DNA of 64,000 nt, taken from assembly GCF_002632615.1 (NCBI RefSeq), contig NZ_NITZ01000012.1, positions 62,001-126,000 of the forward strand, given 5' to 3'. The notes under the pieces were generated by a model. That model was given only the letters and a program-made list of their open reading frames with translations, made no database searches and had not been told where the DNA came from. The DNA comes from Xenorhabdus miraniensis (lineage in GTDB: Bacteria; Pseudomonadota; Gammaproteobacteria; Enterobacterales; Enterobacteriaceae). A program made the translations under genes and the position numbers. Shown here in pieces: positions 6,239-14,359 of the stretch (its first letter is position 1; each line of letters begins with the position of its first letter).

Positions 6239-8471
6239 GATGAATATTATGAATAGTTATCAACAGGGCGTGAATCCTAACTCGACTCCTGCCACAGAAA
6301 ATCCTCAACTTCAGTACCCTTGGGCGGTTCGAGTAGTTATAAGTTTTGTCGAATCTGGACAACGATATCATTCCATAGGAGGTGGTGTGGTCATCAACTC
6401 GAGGTGGGTGCTAACGGTTGAACATGTCGCACATTTTCTCCCACAGCATCATTGCCCCGATGAGGATTTGACCATACAGGTATATAGTGAACGAGACCCT
6501 AATGGCATGCCAATTCCTGCTAACAGTTACTTGAGCGACAATGTTGTGGGGGTAGTGGAGTGTGAGGAGGCTGCAGACATGGATATCATGGCGCTTCACC
6601 TGGAACGAGATCTTCATCTCTTGGAGTACGCTCCACTGAATAGATTCTACCAACCGCGGTTGCGTACTGACCCGGATCCTCATGGAGTCAGTCTCGTCGA
6701 GCCTGAACAGATCCAAGGCTTTGGTTTCGGCCCCGAAGCAAGCAGCGTCAATCCCCTTGTTTCCAGCAATAGATTTCACAGGTTTGCGGCTACCACGGAA
6801 ACTGTCCGGCCCGACCCGCTGCTTGGAGGGCGTGAGATATTTGCATCCATCAACCCTGGGGAGGGGGCGACTACAATGGGGGATTCGGGCGGGCCCATCA
6901 TGATCGATGGCCAAGTTGTTGGACTCCTTACTGGGGGCGCCCCAGACGTGCCAGTTCCGACCTACGTTGCTTTTACCCCTTTGGGGGATACTGGAGACTT
7001 TCTTGACCGTCTTCTGCCGGAAGCTGCGTCGACATCGTTGGTAACAACGGGGGCCTTACTTTCCGTTGTTTGGAATTCTGCCCATGGTGCGGGGTGTGGT
7101 TGGCACTCTACCTTGGGTGATAACTTTGTGGATTGTGATTTATCGGGTTGGCGGGTGTTCTACCAGCCCGTGAAGGACGGACCGTCATGGTCGGGGGCAT
7201 TGAGTAAGGACGTGGGAGCAGATGAGAGAAAGGCGGAGATCCCTCGCTTGCCTAAATATCAACGGGATGTGTTGTGGCGTGCGACGGTGGTACCGTTAAT
7301 TAAGGGAAAACCGCAGCGGGTAGGGGCGGATGGTGTTCCGGCCGCCACCACGGCAGGGAGTTTTGTGGGTTCGGCGACGGCGGAGTATACGATGCCGACC
7401 AACTTGAAGGTGATCCCCGAAGATAGCACGGGGCAGGGGTATGTGCGCGTGTCGTGGGATGCAGCGCAGGGGGTTCCGGATGTGCCGGCGGCGGCGGGGT
7501 ATCGGGTGTTTTTCCGGGGGAAGACGGCAAGCGATTCATGGTCATCGTGGTCGAATGCGCCGGATACGGATAAGACGGAAGCGGTGATCCCAGTGACCAA
7601 GTCCACGAGCAAGGGGCCGTGGCAGGTGGTGGTGTTGCCGTTCTATAACGCTCCGCAGATTAAGCAGACGGTTTTAATTGGTGCAGATAAGGGCGGGCTG
7701 CCGTTTGAAACGGATGCCACCGAACGGGGTAAGCTGGTTGATAAGCCAGTGCTGATGGGGCAGTTCCCTGATCCGGGGAAGACAACCTATGTAACTATCG
7801 GCACGGTGGGAGAGGTGTCGGTGATGGGGGTGTTCACAAATGTGGAGCCGGCCGCAAAGGTGGGTTCCCTGCAATGGGAATGGTCTGCGAGTCAGAAGGG
7901 GCCGTTTAGTTCGGCTGGGGATTGGTCGAGGTTGCAGGGGCAGAACAGTGCTCAGCTAGTGTTCGGAACCCCGGATCATCCGGCGGCCACAAAAGACTCG
8001 GGGTGGTACCGCCTGAAAGCGACCAACAGTCTCGGCACCACTACCACTGGTGTGGTGCGTGTAGACATCAGCGACAAGGTTCTTCCGAAGGTGCTGGATC
8101 AGTCTCCGGCACCTTACAGTAAGGTAGTTGGGTATACGGACAGTGTCGGGGATGCTGAAGTGGAGGTGTTGTTCACCGCAAACCCGGCTCCATCCAAAGC
8201 GGCGGTGGTGTGGGAAAAGTTGGACCCAAAAACCGGGAGATACACCCCGAACCTGAGTAAGGCGGCGCAAGCGTCGCCGCTTCAATCATTCGGGACGGCG
8301 AAGGATCATCAGTACATTGCCTCCCTGATCTTCGGAGATGGAAATACCTATCCGACCAAAGACGACTCCGGCTGGTACATCATCTACATCACAACCCAGT
8401 TTTCTGATGGAAGCACACACGAGGCCTATTCCCTTCCCGTTTTCGTCAGCATCGGCGCACCCATCAACTAA
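6237..8471 (+). CDS. Trypsin-like serine protease with C-terminal Fn3/Ig-like domains
   Basis: 744 residues. Residues 25-265 form an S1-type protease: His63 in WVLTVEHVAH, Asp116 in DMDIMALHL and Ser217 in GDSGGPI, so the triad is complete. Two fibronectin-III-like units follow (about 285-365 and 375-475, with SGWRVFYQP and YVRVSWDAAQG/GYRVFFRG), then Ig-like units (DSGWYRLKATNSLGTTTTG and a second DDSGWYIIYIT near the end). No signal peptide is encoded in this frame; the best secretion-like stretch lies upstream in another frame (6120-6230). Start ATG 6237 (6240 and 6249 are alternatives) follows GAGAG. G+C is visibly higher than in the core genes and codon choice differs, suggesting transfer, possibly from an actinobacterium. 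Substrate unknown; a secreted or surface protease is inferred. Confidence 0.75.
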   Translation: MMNIMNSYQQGVNPNSTPATENPQLQYPWAVRVVISFVESGQRYHSIGGGVVINSRWVLTVEHVAHFLPQHHCPDEDLTIQVYSERDPNGMPIPANSYLSDNVVGVVECEEAADMDIMALHLERDLHLLEYAPLNRFYQPRLRTDPDPHGVSLVEPEQIQGFGFGPEASSVNPLVSSNRFHRFAATTETVRPDPLLGGREIFASINPGEGATTMGDSGGPIMIDGQVVGLLTGGAPDVPVPTYVAFTPLGDTGDFLDRLLPEAASTSLVTTGALLSVVWNSAHGAGCGWHSTLGDNFVDCDLSGWRVFYQPVKDGPSWSGALSKDVGADERKAEIPRLPKYQRDVLWRATVVPLIKGKPQRVGADGVPAATTAGSFVGSATAEYTMPTNLKVIPEDSTGQGYVRVSWDAAQGVPDVPAAAGYRVFFRGKTASDSWSSWSNAPDTDKTEAVIPVTKSTSKGPWQVVVLPFYNAPQIKQTVLIGADKGGLPFETDATERGKLVDKPVLMGQFPDPGKTTYVTIGTVGEVSVMGVFTNVEPAAKVGSLQWEWSASQKGPFSSAGDWSRLQGQNSAQLVFGTPDHPAATKDSGWYRLKATNSLGTTTTGVVRVDISDKVLPKVLDQSPAPYSKVVGYTDSVGDAEVEVLFTANPAPSKAAVVWEKLDPKTGRYTPNLSKAAQASPLQSFGTAKDHQYIASLIFGDGNTYPTKDDSGWYIIYITTQFSDGSTHEAYSLPVFVSIGAPIN

Positions 8472-8529
8472 AACAAGAAGGCTGAGAACGATGAATATAA
8501 TTGTAACAGCAGGCGCAAGGGATTCAACG

Positions 8530-10014
8530 ATGCGCAACAAAATCCAGAAGCGATTGATCCAAGCAGCATTGCCTGTTCTTACCTGCGGGCTTGCCGCCAT
8601 CACCTTGGCCTTCGGGGGTGGGGTGACTCCAGCAAATGCATCCGCGGTTTGGAATATGCACCTTATAAACACTTCAGGCAGGAACATCAGGCTTCATCCC
8701 CGCGATTGGGATTGTATGCTTAATGAGGGTGGAAATCAGGTAGTTGCAGGAACCGAGTCAAAAACGTTCAAGATGGAAGATTCGAACAATATTGTGGCTG
8801 GTTGCTTCTTCGCAGACAAATGGGTCAGATGGCAGGTCGCGATTGATGGTCTGCCTGCGCCCACTGTGTCCAATACTTGGGGCATGCAATGGTTCCACTA
8901 CAAGAAGGGAGCAGCTGGTCGCTGGTACTCAAAGGTGACGAATGACCCAACAATTATTCCGGCAAAGTTGGGGGTGCCGGCAACGGCTGTGCGCTGCGGT
9001 AGTGATCATGAGGCCCGTAATTGTATGGGTACTGAACACAAGCATTATGAGGGCGATGTTTATTTCCACTTCGACTTCGTGCAGATAGCCCTACAAGACG
9101 CGGGCGTGACGTATATGTCTGGGGACAATATACAGTTCAGCGGTACTGGTGCTCAGGGATATAAGATCACTCTGTACCAAAGAAAGGCTGGTGCTCCTGT
9201 ACTGCCCGGCTGCGAAAATGTGCCCGTAGACAATAGAGGGAAGGGTAACACCGACGGCAAATGGTCTTGTACATCAAGCGCGCTTCCCAGTGGGGTTACA
9301 CAGGTCGTGGCAGTCCAGAACGATTCTATTTTTTCGTATTCCATGACCCCGTACACTGTTCTCGATCCCCTGGTGGTTACGTCGCCAGAGGTGGACAATC
9401 GTAGTGTACGTTCCAGCGATGGGCCATTCGTATTTGGTGGCACGGCAACTGCTGGTGCGACGGTCAGCGTACGGTCGTGTGCGGAAGGTTCCCCACCGGG
9501 TGCTACGCCGTTTAACTGCACGGCGGTTGTCGACGCATCCAAGCAGTGGTCTTGTGGGGACAAATTCCTTGGGAATATCACAGGTGCCTACCAGTGGGAA
9601 GTCACACAATCCCTCAATGGATATAGCCATAGCATCAATACTTCAACCGGATACTACCAAATGGCTGTCTACGACACCCCGGTGTCAATTGATCCGATCG
9701 GGAACAATTGGGTCGTGTCGAGCTGGAATGATAATTTCCAGATCCATGGGATGGGCAGCCCGGGCCAGATAGTGAAACTTGACGTGGTGAAGGACGGTGA
9801 TGCTAACCAGAAACTTAAATCAACAAACTGCCCCAACAACACTCACAAGGTTCCTGACACGGGTATGTGGGGGTGCAACTACTCGAGGGTTAATCGCGGG
9901 GGCAAATGGAACGTGACTGTGGCACAGTACCGTAGCAGCGACAACGAGTTGATGCCGCCTAAAGCGAAGGCGTCTTTCACCATCAATCCGGCTCAGGCGC
10001 CACAGTCTAAGTAA
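8530..10014 (+). CDS. Secreted protein with Ig-like Cys/Trp repeats, function unknown
   Basis: From ATG 8530 (AAGG nine bases upstream) the product is 494 residues and begins MRNKIQKRLIQAALPV, a charged n-region followed by a long hydrophobic core and a cleavage zone ending TPANASA, a Sec signal peptide of Gram-positive style. ATG 8491 would add 13 residues. The mature part has an N-terminal domain (about 40-200) rich in Trp, Cys and His, then three Ig-like repeats of about 70-100 residues that share a G-x-W-x-C pattern (GKWSC, KQWSC, GMWGC). It starts shortly after the protease gene on the same strand and shares its base composition, so the two were probably acquired together. No catalytic motif was seen. 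An adhesin or binding protein is possible but unproven. Confidence 0.7.
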   Translation: MRNKIQKRLIQAALPVLTCGLAAITLAFGGGVTPANASAVWNMHLINTSGRNIRLHPRDWDCMLNEGGNQVVAGTESKTFKMEDSNNIVAGCFFADKWVRWQVAIDGLPAPTVSNTWGMQWFHYKKGAAGRWYSKVTNDPTIIPAKLGVPATAVRCGSDHEARNCMGTEHKHYEGDVYFHFDFVQIALQDAGVTYMSGDNIQFSGTGAQGYKITLYQRKAGAPVLPGCENVPVDNRGKGNTDGKWSCTSSALPSGVTQVVAVQNDSIFSYSMTPYTVLDPLVVTSPEVDNRSVRSSDGPFVFGGTATAGATVSVRSCAEGSPPGATPFNCTAVVDASKQWSCGDKFLGNITGAYQWEVTQSLNGYSHSINTSTGYYQMAVYDTPVSIDPIGNNWVVSSWNDNFQIHGMGSPGQIVKLDVVKDGDANQKLKSTNCPNNTHKVPDTGMWGCNYSRVNRGGKWNVTVAQYRSSDNELMPPKAKASFTINPAQAPQSK

Positions 10015-10091
10015 CCATCGCAACAAGGCCCAGTGTACGATTCAAGCTGAAGCGAACGGCTTTCCGAAACATAAAAATCACTGCTAATGTT

Positions 10092-10517
10092 GGTCATTTA
10101 TTAAATAGTTAGTTGTGGTAGACTTCCCGACTTTTAGTGATAAGGGTAAAGCATGGCTAAAGGCGAAAGTTGACGTCTATTGTCGTTATTGTCACAAATC
10201 AGAACAGGTCAAAGGGCATGGAAACATTAAAAACCTTACGCCCCGAAACGTAACGACGCTGCCCCTTGCTGGAAATAACATTTAGTTTATCTGTGAAATA
10301 GATGAACAATGATCGTTTGTGGGGAACAAGAAAAATCAACGCTGGCTTTGGTATGCTTGGGAGCCCCGCTTAAAACAAATAGTGGCTCATGTTTTTGGCG
10401 ATCACAGTAGAAAAACGTTAGACAAGCTGCTTGCCCTCTTATCACCCTTTAATATTCGATTTTATTGTACGGATGATTATGGGGTTTATGACAATCTAAT
10501 ACATGACCAAAAGCCGG
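10092..10517 (+). pseudogene. IS1-family element, left-end fragment with remnants of insA and 5' insB
   Basis: Starts with GGTCATTTATTAAATAGTTAG, then MAK and VDVYCRYCHKSEQVKGHG (InsA zinc-finger start) in broken frames, then from about 10220 LRPE..., CEIDEQ and, after a shift, VGNKKNQRWLWYAWEPRLKQ, IVAHVFGDHSRKTLD and CTDDYGVYDNLIHDQK (InsB N-terminal half with its first catalytic Asp). InsA is internally deleted and the InsB C-terminus is absent. TAATACATGACC at 10496-10507 is the exact reverse complement of the first 12 bases of the IS end at 5403, so a right end may also be present. The longer open frame to 10750 runs antisense into the AraC gene and is not a gene. Confidence 0.8.
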
Positions 10518-10535
10518 GCACACAGCAATGTTGGC

Positions 10536-11318
10536 TCATCTACCTGAGCCTGCCATATACTCCCTTGGCGGTCTTCCCATCGTTTTGCGGAAAAACGTCA
10601 CAAACGCACTATCATTGGCAAAACCGAGTTCCTGTGCAACATAGGACAAAGTTTTGTCCTGCGCCAGTAACTCTATTGCCTTTACCAACCGCCATTGTTG
10701 CCGCCATTGTTGGTAATTCATTCCTGTTTCACGATAAAAAATCCGAGTAATCGTTTTCTCACTGGCACCGATATAAGTCGTAAGGGTGTGCAATGGTGGT
10801 GGCAATTGTTCAAGTGGTAAACGCGCTAAACGCCGGTCAAAAGGCAGAGGTAGCAAAGTGGGTTCCCTGCGTGCCTCACGAATTTCATCAAAAAATACCG
10901 CCAACAAATTCGCCCCCTTACCCTGATGCCAGGCTGAATCAAAAGAAGATATCGCGATCCGTTCCAAAATCGCCTGTAATAACGGTGTAGCCTCTAATAC
11001 TTCGCTGTGTGTTGCAATTAATTCTGTCTCAGAAGTCTTGAGATAAATAGAACGATACCCTACCGAACCCCGCATTTCTGCCCGATGCTGTGTCTTAGGC
11101 GGGATCCATGCCACTCTGGTTGGCGGTAAAATAGAGATCTGATGTGCCAGTGTGATCTTGATACAACCTTGCCGGGTAAACAGCAACTGCCCCATATCAT
11201 GTTGATGGAAGCCAGAATCGTGTTGTCCCATCTCTGCCGCAATCCCTATCACAGGCACATTCAAATTTTCATTTAAACCATCCGGATCAAAATAGTCACT
11301 TTGTCGCAGCCACGCCAT
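10536..11318 (-). CDS. AraC-family transcriptional regulator
   Basis: 260 residues: an N-terminal cupin-type sensor half (QHDSGFHQHDMGQLLFTRQG, WIPPKTQHRAE) and a C-terminal double helix-turn-helix (YIGASEKTITRIFYRETG..., AIELLAQDKTLSYVAQELGF, FVTFFRKTMGRPPREY). It is divergent from an MFS exporter gene with 120 bases between the two starts, the usual arrangement for a local regulator of a drug or nucleoside exporter (for example NimR/NimT of E. coli), so it probably controls that neighbour. The C-terminus ends about 30 bases from the IS1 fragment; the core domain is intact, and loss of a few last residues cannot be excluded. Confidence 0.85.
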   Translation of the reverse strand: MAWLRQSDYFDPDGLNENLNVPVIGIAAEMGQHDSGFHQHDMGQLLFTRQGCIKITLAHQISILPPTRVAWIPPKTQHRAEMRGSVGYRSIYLKTSETELIATHSEVLEATPLLQAILERIAISSFDSAWHQGKGANLLAVFFDEIREARREPTLLPLPFDRRLARLPLEQLPPPLHTLTTYIGASEKTITRIFYRETGMNYQQWRQQWRLVKAIELLAQDKTLSYVAQELGFANDSAFVTFFRKTMGRPPREYMAGSGR

Positions 11319-11438
11319 GCTAACTCCTACAGATCCAACGTCCGATTATATAAAGAAACTGTCTTTATTATCATAAATAGGCATTTATCAGAATGATAAC
11401 CTTTCAAGTCATTACTCACTTAATTAGAAGAAACAATT

Positions 11439-12560
11439 ATGCAAACCAAACCATCACTTTGGCTCGCCATTGCATTGATGATGTTTCCGCAGATCATAGA
11501 AACCATCTATAGCCCTGCATTAACCAACATTGCCAATGGGTTTTCTGTCAGTTCAGAACAGGCAGCCCAGACTCTATCACTCTATTTTTTTGCTTTTGCG
11601 CTCGGCGTAGTGGTATGGGGACGTATGTGTGATGTGATTGGCAGACGCCCGACTATTATTGCCGGCTTATCACTTTATGGATTCGCGTCCCTGTTAGCAT
11701 TGTTGACTCAACAATTCTGGCTATTACTCGTTGCCAGAATGTTATCCGCTTTCGGCGCAGCGGTTGGTTCTGTTGGTACACAAACCATCATGCGGGATAC
11801 TTACCGTGGTGAAGAACTGGCCCGTGTTTTTTCCATCATGGGAATTGCCTTAGCAGCCAGCCCCGCTATTGGCATGGTTAGCGGCTCAACATTGAACTGT
11901 TTTGCTGGTTATAAAGCAGTATTTGCCGGACTCGCTATTCTGGCCGCTATTTTAACCTGTTGGGCATTTCTTCAATTGCCAGAAACCCTTCCCGCCAAAG
12001 TAACAAAAATCGCTTTATCCGGCACTGCAATCGTGATGCTTAAAGATATTGCGATTTGGCGCAATGCGTTTCTGATCGCATTTTTCAATATTTGCCTGTT
12101 CAGCTATTACCAATTAGCGCCATTCCGCTTCGAACAATTTGGATTATCACAAGAAATATTTGGTTACACGGGTCTGTTACTGGCTTTCGGTGTCGGGTTC
12201 GGTTCGCTATTCAATAAATTTCTCTTAAAAAAGCAGTGGAGATCGGCCAAATTAATTACCCTTGCTTCATGGATTACCTTATTAAGTGGAATTGGCGTAT
12301 ACCTGTTTGAAAATAGCTGGTTATTTATTTTGCCTATGGTGGGAATAGTTATCGCTTATGGGCTTGCCATCCCGAATATTCTGGCTTCTGCATTAAACAA
12401 CTACACAGATCGGTTGGGTACGGCGGGTGCTTTACTGGGGCTGTTTTATTACTTTCTGCTCGGTATTGGTTTGGCAATAGCAGGCTGGAGTCAAGCACTG
12501 GGGAGTACACTGATTTGTTGTGGGATAGCGACAATTCTTTTAGCGCGTTCTTCCCGATAA
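11439..12560 (+). CDS. MFS drug-resistance transporter, Bcr/CflA-like
   Basis: 373 residues with about 12 hydrophobic segments. The MFS loop 2-3 motif appears as GRMCDVIGRRPTII and a motif-C-like segment as IALAASPAIGMVSGS. TQTIMRDTYRGEELARVFS is characteristic of the Bcr/CflA subfamily of proton-driven efflux pumps in the inner membrane. A short spacer carrying AGAAGAAAC leads to ATG 11439. It is divergent from the AraC gene, its likely regulator, and convergent with ybgI, from which a strong hairpin separates it. Substrate cannot be told. At 373 residues it is slightly short for the family (about 390-400) but starts and ends normally. Confidence 0.85.
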   Translation: MQTKPSLWLAIALMMFPQIIETIYSPALTNIANGFSVSSEQAAQTLSLYFFAFALGVVVWGRMCDVIGRRPTIIAGLSLYGFASLLALLTQQFWLLLVARMLSAFGAAVGSVGTQTIMRDTYRGEELARVFSIMGIALAASPAIGMVSGSTLNCFAGYKAVFAGLAILAAILTCWAFLQLPETLPAKVTKIALSGTAIVMLKDIAIWRNAFLIAFFNICLFSYYQLAPFRFEQFGLSQEIFGYTGLLLAFGVGFGSLFNKFLLKKQWRSAKLITLASWITLLSGIGVYLFENSWLFILPMVGIVIAYGLAIPNILASALNNYTDRLGTAGALLGLFYYFLLGIGLAIAGWSQALGSTLICCGIATILLARSSR

Positions 12561-12572
12561 CGTATCAGATTA

Positions 12573-12611
12573 AAAAGCCTCCAACCCCCTAAAAGAGGAT
12601 TGGAGGCCATG
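12573..12611. terminator. Bidirectional terminator between the MFS gene and ybgI
   Basis: GCCTCCAA (12577-12584) pairs with TTGGAGGC (12600-12607), with AAAA before it and a weak T stretch after. It lies between two convergent genes and, on the minus strand, is followed by a T run, so it best fits ybgI. Confidence 0.7.
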
Positions 12612-12627
12612 TTAATATAGCAAAACA

Positions 12628-13371
12628 TCAAGCCGGATTCGGAATATCAATAAAAGTCACATCCAATCCATGATGGTTTTCCAGCCACTCACCGAGTGCT
12701 TTGATACCATAGCGCTCTGTTGCATGATGTCCGGCAGCAAAGAAATGCAGCCCCATCTCACGGGCGACATGGATTGTTTTTTCTGATACTTCACCGGTTA
12801 CAAAAGCATCAACACCAAACTCGGCGGCCTGTTCAATAAAGCCCTGACCGCCGCCAGTGCACCATGCCAATGTGCGGATTTCTGCTGGCGCATTATCTCC
12901 ACAATGCAATACCTCGCGCTCCAACCCTTTCTCAAGACGTTCAGTCAATTCTGCGGGTGTAATGGGTTGATCAAAAGTGCCATGAGGAAGTAAAGAATCG
13001 ATATTACCGATGATTTTCACTCCCATCTTACGGGCCAACTGAACGTTATTACCCAATGCAGGATGAGCATCAAGCGGGAGATGATAGCCATACAGGTTGA
13101 TGTCATTGCAGAGCAATGTTTGCAAACGGCGACGTTTCATGCCACGGATAACGGGAGACTCATTCTTCCAAAAATATCCATGATGAACGATGACAGCATC
13201 TGCTTCCAAACGAACAGCTTCGTCCAACAATGCCTGGCAGGCTGTCACACCTGTAACCACCCGCCGGACATGAGGCCGTCCTTCCACCTGTAATCCATTG
13301 GGGGCATAGTCTTGAAATTCACGGATGTTTAATTCCGTATTGAGCACATATTCCAATTCAACATTGTTCAT
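12628..13371 (-). CDS. ybgI: Nif3-like dinuclear metal-centre protein YbgI
   Basis: 247 residues from ATG 13371, which has GGGGGA six bases upstream; a longer frame to 13422 exists but lacks homology to the family start. Motifs: DYAPNGLQVEG, VHHGYFWKNE (His63/His64 metal ligands), GYHLPLDAHPALGNN (metal His/Asp) and the C-terminal GHHATERYGI. It is a toroidal GTP-cyclohydrolase-I-type-2 family protein (also called DUF34/NIF3) of uncertain biochemical role. Length and sequence are close to E. coli YbgI, which lies in the same chromosomal neighbourhood as gltA and kdp. Confidence 0.93.
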   Translation of the reverse strand: MNNVELEYVLNTELNIREFQDYAPNGLQVEGRPHVRRVVTGVTACQALLDEAVRLEADAVIVHHGYFWKNESPVIRGMKRRRLQTLLCNDINLYGYHLPLDAHPALGNNVQLARKMGVKIIGNIDSLLPHGTFDQPITPAELTERLEKGLEREVLHCGDNAPAEIRTLAWCTGGGQGFIEQAAEFGVDAFVTGEVSEKTIHVAREMGLHFFAAGHHATERYGIKALGEWLENHHGLDVTFIDIPNPA

Positions 13372-13460
13372 CACATTCCCCCTTTTATTCAGTCTTTTCA
13401 CCATAAAATACATACCTGCCATGAATTAAGTCAATTCACTCGCCAAATTGCCTGCCACTT

Positions 13461-13514
13461 TTACCTTTCAAATGACAATTACCTTTCAAACGGCAATTAC
13501 CTTTCAAACGGCAA
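13461..13514. repeat. Three tandem 18-bp repeats
   Basis: TTACCTTTCAAATGACAA, then TTACCTTTCAAACGGCAA twice, head to tail with no spacer. They lie 90-143 bases upstream of the ybgI start. Either slippage-generated noise or repeated regulator sites; nothing else in the window shares the unit. Confidence 0.85.
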
Positions 13515-13544
13515 TTCGGTATATATTGGATGCTCGTCTTAATA

Positions 13545-13592
13545 GAGTATAAAAACAAAACACCTCACCAGAATAAACTAGCAAGGTGTCAA
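13545..13592 (-). terminator. Probable terminator of ybfA
   Basis: On the minus strand ACACCTTGC pairs with GTGAGGTGT (two mismatches), then TTTTGTTTTT follows. It is about 100 bases beyond the ybfA stop. Confidence 0.6.
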
Positions 13593-13688
13593 AATACATA
13601 TTTAAGATATTATATTCAAAGGCAAAAATACTAAGAATGGGAACCTGAGAGACGGAAAAATGCGCTTAAGCTTCGTCATAATGCCATC

Positions 13689-13916
13689 TTAGCGATTTCG
13701 GTTACCTGCGGCCATTTCTGAACATTCCAACCATACTGGCTTATCGCTGGTTTTTATCCATACTTTATGCAAATAGCTATAAAAACGGGCACGATCACGG
13801 CGAAACAGCATGACAGGAAGCGCAATGACGCCCAATGATACAGCGCCAATACGCCGCAAGAGAACCTGATGCCAAGAGTATTCACGATAACAAGAGCATT
13901 CACGATAAATAGACAT
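13689..13916 (-). CDS. ybfA: YbfA-like small membrane-associated protein (DUF2517)
   Basis: 75 residues from ATG 13916, preceded by AGGAAGG at a six-base spacing; an upstream ATG at 13931 has no ribosome site. The second half ([29 protein letters not shown]) matches E. coli YbfA almost word for word, with one hydrophobic segment before it ([12 protein letters not shown]). The function of YbfA is not established. As in E. coli it is divergent from kdpFABC and next to it. The repeated Tyr-Arg-Glu-Cys/Tyr at the N-terminus comes from a small internal DNA repeat (TTCACGATAA). Confidence 0.88.
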   Translation of the reverse strand: MSIYRECSCYREYSWHQVLLRRIGAVSLGVIALPVMLFRRDRARFYSYLHKVWIKTSDKPVWLECSEMAAGNRNR

Positions 13917-14161
13917 TGGAACCTTCCTCATGGGCTGAACCTGTAAGATGTATAAAATTTTACCTGATAAAATGAAAACTTACTACTCATCCGACCACTT
14001 TTTTAGTGTGGAAAGTCACTCTTTTTCTCTGATAACGTAATTTAATTACAAAACTCATACCTAAACAGAAACAAAACCAACAAATTGAAAACAAAAAATT
14101 AACCAACCAGAGTTTGCTACACTTTGCTTTAATAACGTCTTATCAACTTATTCCGTTTGTC

Positions 14162-14225
14162 ATTTATACTTTTTTTATACTTTCAGGATCTCTTTTAACA
14201 ACTTCTTTATATAGTCATTTATATG
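14162..14225 (+). promoter_or_regulatory. KdpE-binding box and kdp promoter
   Basis: ATTTATACTTTTTTTATACT (14162-14181) is close to the T-rich KdpE site I recall upstream of E. coli kdpFABC (TTTATACTTTTTTTACACC). About 14 bases downstream is TTAACA (14195-14200) and, 18 bases on, TTATAT (14219-14224), a plausible sigma-70 promoter. The rest of 13932-14161 is AT-rich divergent spacer with no gene. Confidence 0.65.
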
Positions 14226-14269
14226 CTGTAACTGGCTAATTATTAAAGAAATAGATAAGGAGATATACC

Positions 14270-14359
14270 ATGAATATATTCCTCATTATTGGAATTTTTC
14301 TGGTAATTCTATTATTGAGCTACCTGATTTATGCGTTGTTAAATGCGGAGGATTTCTAA
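14270..14359 (+). CDS. kdpF: KdpF, small subunit of the KdpFABC potassium pump
   Basis: 29 residues, one hydrophobic helix (FLIIGIFLVILLLSYLIYAL) ending NAEDF. ATG 14270 is preceded by AAGGAGATATACC, the strongest ribosome site of the operon. The stop is immediately followed by the kdpA ATG. KdpF is a lipid-like stabiliser of the complex in the inner membrane. Confidence 0.93.
   Translation: MNIFLIIGIFLVILLLSYLIYALLNAEDF

Noticed and set aside
8338..8490. Upstream extension of the Ig-like-repeat protein to 8338
   Set aside because: The extension overlaps the protease gene in another frame and would place the clear signal peptide internally.
10319..10750. 143-codon frame taken as a whole gene
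   Set aside because: The first half is IS1 InsB, but after about 10510 the frame runs antisense through the AraC gene; only the InsB part is real.
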